A DNA stretch of 7,149 nt from Thermoplasmata archaeon (GCA_021792485.1 JAJYUO010000064.1:1-7149), one strand, 5' to 3'; counted from the first letter of the stretch, positions 1 to 5,446 are shown. The notes: generated by a model not told the origin, from the letters alone. Numbers and translations are program-made.

Positions 1-22
1 GCGATGTCCGGTCGAGCGCGAT

Positions 23-985
23 ATGGGCGACATAGGCGGGCGAGGGATCCCCCTCCCCGGCGCCGGGTTTGCCCCGCGCGGCGCCCTCGTCGCCGAAAAT
101 GCGATCGCCGCCACTCCGCCGGCCGGCCCGGTCGCTTCCGGCGATCTCGTGCATCTCGACTTCGAGCTTTGGGCGGAAGGGGGAGCGAAACCCGAACTCA
201 TCGGGACCACCCGCCAGGAGGTGGCCCAGGAGGCCCTGGGGCGTCTTCCCGAGGGCCGTCGGTACGGTCCCCGGCCCCACCTCGTCGGCGGCCCCTTCTT
301 CCCGTCGGGGATCGAGCAAGCGCTTGTGGGTGCTCCGCTCGGGACCGAGATCACCAAGGAGTTCGCCGCCGTCGACGCCTTCGGAGAGCGGGATCCCAAG
401 CTGATCGAACTCTTTTCGATGCATGAAGTGGAGCGCCTTCCCGAGATGCGGCGCGAGGACGCCCGGCTGGACGTCGGCACGATCCTGACGATCCGCGGGC
501 GCGAGGGTAGGGTCGTGACCCTTACGCAGGCGCGCGTCCGGGTCGACTTCAACCCCCCGTTCGCCGGTCGCAAGGTCCGCGGGAAATTCAAGATCGTCGA
601 CCGGATCACGGATACGGACGAGCAGGTCCGAGCGCTCATCGAGATCGAGTACGGCCGGCCGGGATCCGAGTTTCATGTCGAGATCCGGGACCACGTCGTG
701 ACCATCAAGGTCCCCGATCGGGCGAAGTTCGATCCCACATGGTTCGGCGACAAGCCCCGGATCGTCGATCGTATCCGCACGCAGATCTCCCCCAAGTCGA
801 TCCGCTTCGTCGAGGAGTACGTGACCCCAACGCCGGAGAAGACCGCGACCCCCGCCCCCCCGGCGGGAGCCCTCCCTGCGCCACCCTCATCCGGCTCGGC
901 CCCGACGATTCCCGCTTCGGGCGGTGCGACGGCTCCGGCGGCCGGGATCGAACCCGTCCATTCGAAGTCCGCGAAGGATTCGTAG
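23..985 (+). CDS. Long archaeal FKBP/SlyD-type peptidyl-prolyl isomerase or chaperone with Pro/Ala-rich tail
   Basis: Family role: FKBP proteins isomerise prolyl bonds and, through an inserted flap (IF) domain, act as folding chaperones in the cytoplasm. Seen: the FKBP core begins near residue 38 (VASGDLVHLDFELW) and includes GIEQAL (97-102) and AFGERDPKLIE (119-129). An IF-type insertion follows with DFNPPFAGRKV (175-185), close to the FNHPLAGK signature of archaeal and SlyD-type FKBPs. Residues about 205-267 match the extra C-terminal domain of long archaeal FKBPs. The last ~50 residues are a Pro/Ala/Ser/Thr-rich, probably disordered tail. Odd: by hand alignment, three usual pocket residues are changed (Tyr to Phe47, Asp to Gly61, Tyr to Phe120), so activity may be weak. 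Start: the ATG at 23 is the only ATG, GTG or TTG in this frame before the domain. The frame is open to the window edge, so a start further upstream is possible. No ribosome site is visible. Confidence 0.9.
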   Translation: MGDIGGRGIPLPGAGFAPRGALVAENAIAATPPAGPVASGDLVHLDFELWAEGGAKPELIGTTRQEVAQEALGRLPEGRRYGPRPHLVGGPFFPSGIEQALVGAPLGTEITKEFAAVDAFGERDPKLIELFSMHEVERLPEMRREDARLDVGTILTIRGREGRVVTLTQARVRVDFNPPFAGRKVRGKFKIVDRITDTDEQVRALIEIEYGRPGSEFHVEIRDHVVTIKVPDRAKFDPTWFGDKPRIVDRIRTQISPKSIRFVEEYVTPTPEKTATPAPPAGALPAPPSSGSAPTIPASGGATAPAAGIEPVHSKSAKDS

Positions 986-990
986 GCGAC

Positions 991-1014
991 TCTACGGAAC
1001 GAACCAACCGTAGA
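991..1014. repeat. 7-bp inverted repeat (hairpin) just after the FKBP stop
   Basis: TCTACGG (991-997) and CCGTAGA (1008-1014) are perfect reverse complements separated by 10 bases, starting 5 bases after the FKBP stop codon. No T-run follows, so it is not a typical archaeal terminator. It could be an mRNA-end hairpin or an operator for the following micro-gene, whose start is 25 bases downstream. A chance repeat is also possible at this length. Confidence 0.4.
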
Positions 1015-1039
1015 TGAACCGGCCCGGGGTCGTCACCGT

Positions 1040-1174
1040 GTGTCCGCCACAACCCAACCGTCCGCCGAAATCCCGCGCGCCTTCCTGATCACCGTCTTTG
1101 CGATCGGGATCGCGGTCGCGACCGCGGTCGCCGTTCTCGGCTTCTACGGATACATCGGCGCCGGAATTCCCTGA
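1040..1174 (+). CDS. Small single-span membrane protein, 44 residues, unrecognised
   Basis: The frame reads GTG at 1040, then 43 codons and TGA at 1172-1174. The protein has a short polar N-terminus (MSATTQPSAEIPR), a hydrophobic segment over residues 14-36 (starting AFLITVFAIGI), and a short tail ending YIGAGIP. Arg13 before the segment and no charge after it predict N-terminus inside, C-terminus outside. I do not recognise a family. Small accessory subunits of respiratory complexes look like this, but nothing specific supports that role. It lies 54 bases after the FKBP stop on the same strand. Only a poor TATA-like stretch (GTAGATG, about 1010-1016) sits near -27, so it may be cotranscribed with the FKBP gene. 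Aligned without gaps to the 43-residue protein that follows, it shares Gly23, Ile24, Ala31, Val32 and Gly34, which suggests a tandem pair. Support for a real gene: codon-consistent frame, coherent topology and the neighbouring twin. Confidence 0.55.
   Translation: MSATTQPSAEIPRAFLITVFAIGIAVATAVAVLGFYGYIGAGIP
1111..1126. repeat. 16-bp perfect palindrome inside the first micro-gene
   Basis: The bases CGCGGTCGCGACCGCG equal their own reverse complement. They encode part of the Val/Ala/Thr-rich membrane span of the 44-residue protein. GC-rich codons for alternating Val and Ala make such palindromes likely by chance, so no function is claimed. Confidence 0.35.
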
Positions 1175-1203
1175 CGTTCGGATCCTCCGCGTACGAGTCT
1201 AGC

Positions 1204-1212
1204 CCAAATAAG
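1204..1212 (+). promoter_or_regulatory. TATA-like box for the 43-residue membrane protein gene
   Basis: CCAAATAAG is an AT-rich island in very GC-rich DNA. Its centre lies about 26 bases before the ATG at 1235, which is the archaeal TATA-to-start-site distance. The transcript would therefore begin at or within a few bases of the start codon, as a leaderless mRNA. This is inferred from spacing and composition only. Confidence 0.5.
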
Positions 1213-1234
1213 CCGCCGTGCCCGTGAACCCGGC

Positions 1235-1366
1235 ATGGGCGATCAGCGACCAGCGGCCCCGGAGACGAGGTACCGCCCGTATCTCGGCTGGCTCGTCGGG
1301 GGCATCCTCATCGTCGCGATCTTTGCGGTGATGGGGGTATTCTGGTTCATGTACCACCCCTTGTGA
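1235..1366 (+). CDS. Small single-span membrane protein, 43 residues, unrecognised
   Basis: ATG at 1235 opens 43 codons that end at TGA 1364-1366. A basic, Pro-rich N-terminus (MGDQRPAAPETRYRP) precedes one hydrophobic segment over residues 16-40 (YLGWLVGGILIVAIF, then AVMGVFWFMY), and the protein ends HPL. Arginines at 5, 12 and 14 and no strong charge after the span predict N-terminus inside. A TATA-like box sits at the spacing expected of a leaderless transcript, and this is the main argument that it is a real gene. It resembles the preceding 44-residue protein in length, layout and several in-register residues. Its last 20 bases overlap, tail-to-tail, the end of the methyltransferase gene on the other strand. 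I do not recognise a family; a small subunit of a membrane complex is possible but unsupported. Confidence 0.6.
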   Translation: MGDQRPAAPETRYRPYLGWLVGGILIVAIFAVMGVFWFMYHPL

Positions 1367-1904
1367 GACCCGGTCCCCAACACTCGGGTGCGCGGTAGGC
1401 GTAGACCGGTCCGGCCGTCGCGTATGGCACCCAGCCGGGAATCGGGTGGTAGTGCGTCACGAACCGGGCACCGGACCGCAGTTCACGCTCGAGCTTCGGC
1501 CGAAGTCGCGCCATCGTGGAGGGCCAAAGGAACGCGAACACCACATCCGCCTCGGCCAGGTCTTCGTCGAAGAGGTCTCCCCGAACGATCGTGACCCGTT
1601 GTCGGTCGCTTTCGGATCTTCGGCGCGCGGAGAGGATCGCCGCACGCAGCGGATCGATCTCCACGGCACGTACCCGCGAGCCGCGCTCTCGCGCGACGCG
1701 CAGGCCGATCTCGCCGGTTCCCGCCCCCAGGTCGATCACAAGGTCGGCCGAGGAGGGGTTCGCGAGCCGGATCATCTCTTCCGCCACGCGCGCGGATGTC
1801 GGTTCATAGCCCGCTCCATGAGCGAACGAACCGAAGAAGAAGTAGACGATGAACGCAAGCCCGCCGAAGGCCGCCAGCAGCGCCGCGATCGCCGCTGCGT
1901 CCAT
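1347..1904 (-). CDS. Membrane-anchored class I SAM methyltransferase, FAM173-like (possible protein-lysine methyltransferase)
   Basis: Seen: a hydrophobic N-terminal anchor (residues about 4-26, AAIAALLAAFGGLAFIVYFF) is followed by YEPTS (33-37). The SAM site follows: motif I VIDLGAGTGEIG (56-67), acidic motif AVEIDP (80-85), RGDLFDED (108-115), and a post-I segment ADVVFAFLWPSTMARLRPKL. The C-terminal part has ELRSGARFVTHYHPIPGW. Known: this order (anchor, Y-x-P-T, Asp-rich motif I, LxPKLexEL, then P-x-W) is that of the eukaryotic FAM173 enzymes ANTKMT and ATPSCKMT, which methylate lysines of mitochondrial membrane proteins. Inferred: it methylates a protein or other substrate at the inner face of the membrane; the target is unknown. 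The ATG directly follows the meaB stop, so it is the last gene of the leftward operon and translationally linked to it. A weak AAGGGA lies about 10 bases upstream. At 185 residues it is complete. Class I methyltransferase is sure; the FAM173 link is by eye. Confidence 0.88.
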   Translation of the reverse strand: MDAAAIAALLAAFGGLAFIVYFFFGSFAHGAGYEPTSARVAEEMIRLANPSSADLVIDLGAGTGEIGLRVARERGSRVRAVEIDPLRAAILSARRRSESDRQRVTIVRGDLFDEDLAEADVVFAFLWPSTMARLRPKLERELRSGARFVTHYHPIPGWVPYATAGPVYAYRAPECWGPGLTRGGT

Positions 1905-2861
1905 CTACGTGCGTCCCTTTCTTCGCTCGACCCACCAGCGCCGCGCCGCGGTCTCGGGATCGAGCCGGCGCGCGAGAACAGGTTCGAGGCGTCGGGGAAG
2001 GGTCGGATCCCGCGACAGGTCCGCGACGAACCGGGACTCGGCGAGCGCGAGGATCTCCTGGGTCAGCCGGCGGCGCTCCCCCTCGATGCGCTTCCCGCTC
2101 GAGTCGAGGTAGCGCTCGTGGGCCTCGACTGCCTGCCAGAGCTCCGGGATTCCCGACGGCGTCGTGGCCGACGTGGCGACGACCGGGACCGTCCAACCGG
2201 GATCCCCGCCTCCCAAGGACGCGAACTCCATCAGGTCGCGCCGGGCCCGATCGGCACCGGGAAGATCTGACTTGTTCACGCAGAACACGTCGGCGATCTC
2301 GAAGAGCCCGGCCTTCAGCGTCTGGACTTCGTCGCCGAGATGGGGAACGAGGACCACGACGCTCGTGGTCGCGACTTCTCGGATCTCGACGTCAACCTGG
2401 CCGCTTCCTACGGTCTCGAGCAGAATGATGCCGAATCCCGCGGCCTCCAACAATCGCGCGACCTCGCGTGTCGCTCGAGCGAGCCCGCCGGCGTGCCCCC
2501 GGCTCGCCATGGAGCGAATGAAGACCCCGGGATCATCCGGGGATCGATCGAGCCGGATCCGGTCCCCGAGGACCGATCCCCCGGAGAACGGGCTCGATGG
2601 GTCGACGGCGACGACCGCGACGTTCTGCCCGAGCCCGCGGAGATGCGAGATCAGCGCGTTCAGAAGCGACGACTTGCCGACTCCGAGCGGACCGGCGAGT
2701 CCCACGAGCCACGCGCGGCCCGTACGAGGGTAGATCGCCCGGAGGACCGCTCGGGCGCCGGGATCGTCGTTTTCTGCGCCGGTGATGAGGCGCGCGAGAA
2801 CGCGACGGTCGCCGTTGATCAGCGCGTGAGCCGCCGGGGGGAGGCGGCGCTCCGAACTCAT
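1905..2861 (-). CDS. meaB: MeaB/ArgK-type G3E GTPase, chaperone of B12-dependent methylmalonyl-CoA mutase
   Basis: MeaB-type GTPases gate cofactor loading and protect or reactivate adenosylcobalamin-dependent acyl-CoA mutases in the cytoplasm. Seen in order over 318 residues: Walker A GPLGVGKSS (57-65); AVDPSSPFSGGSVLGDRIRL (85-104); FIRSMASRGHAGGLA (114-128); the switch region ETVGSGQ (149-155); and the guanine-specificity motif NKSD (196-199). A helical C-terminal region rich in Arg and Glu corresponds to the dimerisation part of the family. Length is normal. Minor deviations are GPL for the usual GPP in the P-loop, ETVGSGQ for the usual ETVGVGQ, and NKSD for NKAD; all keep the GTPase consensus. 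The ATG overlaps the stop of the mutase small subunit by 4 bases (ATGA), which fixes the start and indicates coupled translation. The adjacent mutase subunit identifies the client. The old name ArgK (arginine/ornithine transport ATPase) is misleading here. Confidence 0.96.
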   Translation of the reverse strand: MSSERRLPPAAHALINGDRRVLARLITGAENDDPGARAVLRAIYPRTGRAWLVGLAGPLGVGKSSLLNALISHLRGLGQNVAVVAVDPSSPFSGGSVLGDRIRLDRSPDDPGVFIRSMASRGHAGGLARATREVARLLEAAGFGIILLETVGSGQVDVEIREVATTSVVVLVPHLGDEVQTLKAGLFEIADVFCVNKSDLPGADRARRDLMEFASLGGGDPGWTVPVVATSATTPSGIPELWQAVEAHERYLDSSGKRIEGERRRLTQEILALAESRFVADLSRDPTLPRRLEPVLARRLDPETAARRWWVERRKGRT

Positions 2862-3274
2862 GACGTCCGGCCCGTGAGGCGCTTCGCGGATTCCACGATC
2901 TCCTGGAGAGAAGCGCCGGGTCCGAAGATCGCCTTGACCCCGAGCTTGCGAAGCCGGCGGGCGTCCTCGTCGGGGATAATGCCCCCCACGAACACCGGAA
3001 TCGGCCCGGCCCCCTCCTTCCGGATGAGCTCGAGAATCTTCGGGATCAGCGCCATATGTGCCCCGGAAAGGATGGAGAGTCCGACGATGTCGACGTCCTC
3101 CTCCATCGCGGCCTGCACGATCGCTTCCGGGGTCTGCCGAAGGCCGGCGTAGATTACCTCCATCCCCGCGTCCCGCAACGCGCGCGCGACCACCTTGGCC
3201 CCCCGATCGTGCCCGTCCAGGCCCGGTTTCGCGATCAGCACGCGGATCGGAGGCCGCTTCTTAGCCGAAGGCAT
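2858..3274 (-). CDS. mcmA2: Methylmalonyl-CoA mutase small subunit, B12-binding domain
   Basis: This stand-alone cobalamin-binding domain pairs with a separate catalytic subunit to interconvert methylmalonyl-CoA and succinyl-CoA. Seen in 138 residues: RVLIAKPGLDGHDRGAKVVA, with the B12 signature DxHxxG at Asp20-His22-Gly25, whose His replaces the lower cobalt ligand; LSILS (66-70) with Ser67 and Leu69; and GGIIPDED (97-104), the second cofactor-contact loop. These are the standard flavodoxin-like B12-domain elements and the length is usual for the split archaeal subunit. I chose the ATG at 3274, where the Lys-rich leader starts; an upstream in-frame ATG at 3310 would add 12 residues unlike the family. 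A weak AT-rich stretch (AAGCTTTT, about 3310-3317) is a possible promoter. The large subunit and the epimerase are not in the window. Related small subunits of 2-hydroxyisobutyryl-CoA mutase cannot be excluded, but the adjacent MeaB favours methylmalonyl-CoA. Confidence 0.94.
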   Translation of the reverse strand: MPSAKKRPPIRVLIAKPGLDGHDRGAKVVARALRDAGMEVIYAGLRQTPEAIVQAAMEEDVDIVGLSILSGAHMALIPKILELIRKEGAGPIPVFVGGIIPDEDARRLRKLGVKAIFGPGASLQEIVESAKRLTGRTS

Positions 3275-3335
3275 TTCTGTCCCTAGACCGGCGAGCGAAG
3301 ATGCCCCCAAAAGCTTGTGCCTCGGGTTCGCGAGA

Positions 3336-4283
3336 CTACCGGAGTGCGAAGAGGTTCGCGACGAGGTTTCCGGCGACCCACGTCAGCAACGCGCCGGCGG
3401 CGAGGAAGGTGACCAGAGGGATCTGCGGTGTCACGCGGACTCGCTCGATGCCTCGCGCGGCAAGCTCCTGGGCCGAGTCGCGACGGGCGCGCAGATCCTC
3501 CTCGGCCGTCATGGACGATGCCTCCGACCCCCGGCCTCGATCGCCGGGCTCCCAAAGCCAAACGTGGCGCCGAGCCAACTCCCCGACCGGGATGGTGTAA
3601 CTGACGAATCCATCCCGAAGGGAGAACTCCCTGCGAACGAGATTGATCGCGGCGATCGTAGTGGGGACCGTGATCGCGACGAGCAGGAGACCGTTGACGA
3701 GGGCGTTGAGGGCGAACGGCACGATCTCGGCGAACGCGACGGCTGCGGCCGGAACGGCGATGACAGTCGCCGGGGTCAGCGGTACCAGCAGGGAGATCGC
3801 CATGAGGGCCCGAGCGTCGGCACCACCCCAAAGAGCACCGGCCTCGTAGAGTACACGGGCGATCACGACGACCGCAAGGGCCGCCACGACCGGATAGGGA
3901 ACGCCGTGGGCCGACACGCCAAGGGCGATGGCTGCGACGCCGACCGCGACCACGCACACTGTGAAAGCGGAGAGTTCGATCCCGAGGGTTATCCGTGCCG
4001 AGCGGTGGCGGAGCAGCGCCTCCCAGTCGAAGAAGTGCTCCGTCGCGAGGCCTGCTACGAGGATCCAGAGGACCGTCCCGAGCGGAGCCGAGGGCGAGTA
4101 CAGAGCTGCGGCACCGAGGCCCGCGCCGACGATCCCCATCGCCTGCCAACATCCATCCGGGACCTCCCGCCTCTGGAGATCCCAGATGGCCGCCGCGAGG
4201 AGACCGGCGAACAGCGCGATGAGAGCGAGCTCCCAAAGGATGCTGGACACTGCTGCCGGCCCTCGTGCGACCGAACGCGGCAC
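3336..4283 (-). CDS. A24-family prepilin peptidase (archaeal type IV pilin/archaellin signal peptidase)
   Basis: These integral membrane aspartyl proteases cut the short basic leader of archaellins and type IV pilins at the cytoplasmic face of the membrane. Seen: the first catalytic Asp35 lies in WDLQRREVPDG (34-44), just after membrane span 1. The second, Asp156, lies in GGADARAL (153-160), the archaeal variant of GxGD. There are six to eight hydrophobic segments, and a basic soluble stretch (about 235-285) precedes the last span (TPQIPLVTFLAAGALLTWVA). Haloarchaeal and other archaeal A24 enzymes often have this C-terminal TP-x-IP span. Start: I report the ATG at 4283 as outer bound, giving 315 residues. 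A GTG at 4250 (304 residues, starting MSSILWELAL) fits the family equally well. It is favoured if the TATA-like box at 4289-4296 also serves this strand, because transcription would then start near 4267. The gene lies 61 bases upstream of mcmA2 on the same strand; a shared transcript is possible. Confidence 0.9.
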   Translation of the reverse strand: MPRSVARGPAAVSSILWELALIALFAGLLAAAIWDLQRREVPDGCWQAMGIVGAGLGAAALYSPSAPLGTVLWILVAGLATEHFFDWEALLRHRSARITLGIELSAFTVCVVAVGVAAIALGVSAHGVPYPVVAALAVVVIARVLYEAGALWGGADARALMAISLLVPLTPATVIAVPAAAVAFAEIVPFALNALVNGLLLVAITVPTTIAAINLVRREFSLRDGFVSYTIPVGELARRHVWLWEPGDRGRGSEASSMTAEEDLRARRDSAQELAARGIERVRVTPQIPLVTFLAAGALLTWVAGNLVANLFALR

Positions 4284-4288
4284 CGGCG

Positions 4289-4296
4289 CTATAAAC
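4289..4296 (+). promoter_or_regulatory. TATA-like box in the divergent prepilin peptidase/surface protein region
   Basis: CTATAAAC is the clearest TATA-like element of the window on the plus strand and would start transcription near 4318, giving a leader of about 40 bases to the GTG at 4359. Read on the minus strand it is GTTTATAG, also a fair TATA sequence. It would then start a transcript near 4267, compatible with the GTG at 4250 of the prepilin peptidase. Whether one or both directions are used cannot be told from sequence. Confidence 0.55.
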
Positions 4297-4358
4297 GGCA
4301 GGTTGCCGTGGAATCGCCGGGACGAGAGCTCAATACCTCCGCGTGGCTCCTCGGCTAC

Positions 4359-5315
4359 GTGGACGCAGCTGCTTCATCTACCTCGCCCGAGCCTCCGCCT
4401 CCCCCCAGCACGGTTCCTTCCCCTCGGCCTTCGTCGTTCGAAGCGAGGGGCGAGCCGGCTCCTTCGCGGTCGCCTTCTCCGTCCGCCCGGCGCTGGCTGG
4501 TGCCGGCGGTCGGGACCGTTGCGGCCGTGATCGTGATCGTCATCGTTCTATTCGTAGCGGGCGTGATCCCGCTCTCCGGCGGCGCCGTGAGTCGGACCCC
4601 CACGTACGCCGCGGCGCAAGGACCTGCGAACTCGGCCGCGTCGGGGGTACGTGGGGGTCCGTGGAACGAGCTCCTCGCGGGCGGCCTGGCCCTGAGCGCG
4701 GGAATGAGCGTGGCGGTCGACGAGCTGGCAACCGCGTACGCGAGCCTCGGATGCAACGTGAGCTATCCGGCCGGTAGCCCTGCATCGATCTACCTCCCAC
4801 CGACCGGCGCGAACGCCTCGGCCGGAGCCGCGGCCGCTTGGGTTTTCGGGTACGTGAATGCCACGGGTTTGCTCGCGGTCGCGGTCCTGAACGGCACCGC
4901 GACTCCCCTTTTCGAGGTGTACGGAGGCGCCTGCTCGCTCGTGGCACTCGAACCCCCTCTCGCCCACTACGGCAGTCTGGTTGACTCGAGCGTGGCCGTG
5001 AACGCGGCCGATGCGGCCGGCGGCGCTCAATTCCTGGAAAACCACAGCGGCGCCCAACGAATCTGGTACCTTTCGGGCGACCCCCTCACCGGGCAGGCCA
5101 CATGGGCGGTGACCTACTCCACGTGCACGGTGGCAAGCACAGGATCTACGACCGGGCTGTTCTATAACGCCACCGTGGACGCGTCGACCGGCAACGTGAT
5201 CTCGCATTCCTCGGCCAGCGGATCCTGCACCCTGCCTGTCGTCGTTCCGGCGTCCGCCTCGCCGAGCGCGTCGATGGCGGCGGGCGGCCGCGAACCCGCG
5301 GCTCGGGGCCCGTAG
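4359..5315 (+). CDS. Membrane-anchored, sequon-rich surface protein, possibly pilin-like; family not recognised
   Basis: Seen over 318 residues: a Pro/Ser-rich N-terminus (1-43), Arg44-Arg45, then one long hydrophobic span (46-72, RRWLVPAVGTVAAVIVIVIV onward). The extracytoplasmic part has six N-x-S/T sequons (Asn133, 152, 167, 178, 228, 270) and four cysteines (132, 192, 256, 290). The C-terminus is low-complexity Ala/Ser/Pro. Known: archaeal surface proteins are N-glycosylated at such sequons. Archaeal pilins carry R-G-V-S-P-V-(I/V)-G-T at the start of their hydrophobic core. Inferred: RRWLVPAVGT may be a degenerate form of that element, which is notable beside a prepilin peptidase, but the Gly/Ala before the cleavage site is missing. 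It could simply be a type II anchored exoprotein. Start: the GTG at 4359 lies about 40 bases after the predicted transcription start. A GTG at 4308 is too close to the TATA box. No Shine-Dalgarno is seen. Start confidence is low; the frame is sure. Confidence 0.78.
   Translation: MDAAASSTSPEPPPPPSTVPSPRPSSFEARGEPAPSRSPSPSARRWLVPAVGTVAAVIVIVIVLFVAGVIPLSGGAVSRTPTYAAAQGPANSAASGVRGGPWNELLAGGLALSAGMSVAVDELATAYASLGCNVSYPAGSPASIYLPPTGANASAGAAAAWVFGYVNATGLLAVAVLNGTATPLFEVYGGACSLVALEPPLAHYGSLVDSSVAVNAADAAGGAQFLENHSGAQRIWYLSGDPLTGQATWAVTYSTCTVASTGSTTGLFYNATVDASTGNVISHSSASGSCTLPVVVPASASPSASMAAGGREPAARGP
4593..4661. repeat. Perfect 15-bp inverted repeat with 39-base spacer inside the surface protein gene
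   Basis: CGGACCCCCACGTAC (4593-4607) and GTACGTGGGGGTCCG (4647-4661) are exact reverse complements. A second 6-bp stem (CGCGGC 4610-4615 with GCCGCG 4635-4640) nests inside, so the single strand can form a long hairpin. It lies just after the membrane-span codons (residues about 79-101). It could be an mRNA structure, a protein-binding or recombination site, or a coincidence helped by high GC content; a 15-base exact match at this distance is unusual. Confidence 0.85.
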
Positions 5316-5402
5316 CCGCTGCTCCTGAGCGGGAGAAATCTGCGCCGGGCTCGTTTCGGACCGACGCTCCTACCGGACGCCGAGCGATTCGCGCGGCAAG
5401 CG

Positions 5403-5410
5403 TTTTAAAG
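5403..5410 (+). promoter_or_regulatory. TATA-like box for the S6e-aIF2 gamma-Trm112 operon
   Basis: TTTTAAAG stands out in GC-rich surroundings about 40 bases before the S6e ATG. At archaeal spacing, transcription would start near 5432, leaving a leader of about 15 bases. The region between the surface protein stop (5315) and S6e (131 bases) otherwise shows no gene, no T-run and no strong hairpin. Confidence 0.55.
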
Positions 5411-5446
5411 CAGGTCCAACTGGCACGCGCGCTCACAGGGCCATCG

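Noticed and set aside
1111..1126. 16-bp perfect palindrome considered as a regulator site
   Set aside because: It lies inside the codons for an alternating Val/Ala span, where GC-rich codons easily give palindromes; no second copy was noticed.
1040..1366. Micro-genes as cytochrome oxidase small subunits (CbaD/IIa type)
   Set aside because: Size and topology fit, but no specific motif and no oxidase genes nearby, so the name is not justified.
1446..2270. 274-codon plus-strand frame opposite the methyltransferase and meaB genes
   Set aside because: Arg/Asp/Gly-rich antisense translation over two well-supported genes, with no domain or start signal.
3300..3320. T-run on the minus strand after the prepilin peptidase stop as a terminator
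   Set aside because: Only four consecutive T bases, and the same stretch can equally be a weak TATA element for mcmA2; not enough to call.
3283..4236. 317-codon minus-strand frame in a different phase over the peptidase gene
   Set aside because: Arg/Gly-rich composition typical of a frame-shifted shadow; the A24 motifs are in the other frame.
3195..4358. Very long open plus-strand frame running upstream of the surface protein through the peptidase region
   Set aside because: It is the antisense shadow of the prepilin peptidase gene in GC-rich DNA. Its translation is charged, low-complexity and without a recognisable domain; only the part from about 4359 looks like a protein.
5316..5446. Possible small RNA or terminator between the surface protein and S6e
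   Set aside because: Only 4-5 bp stems and no T-run; apart from the TATA-like box nothing stands out.
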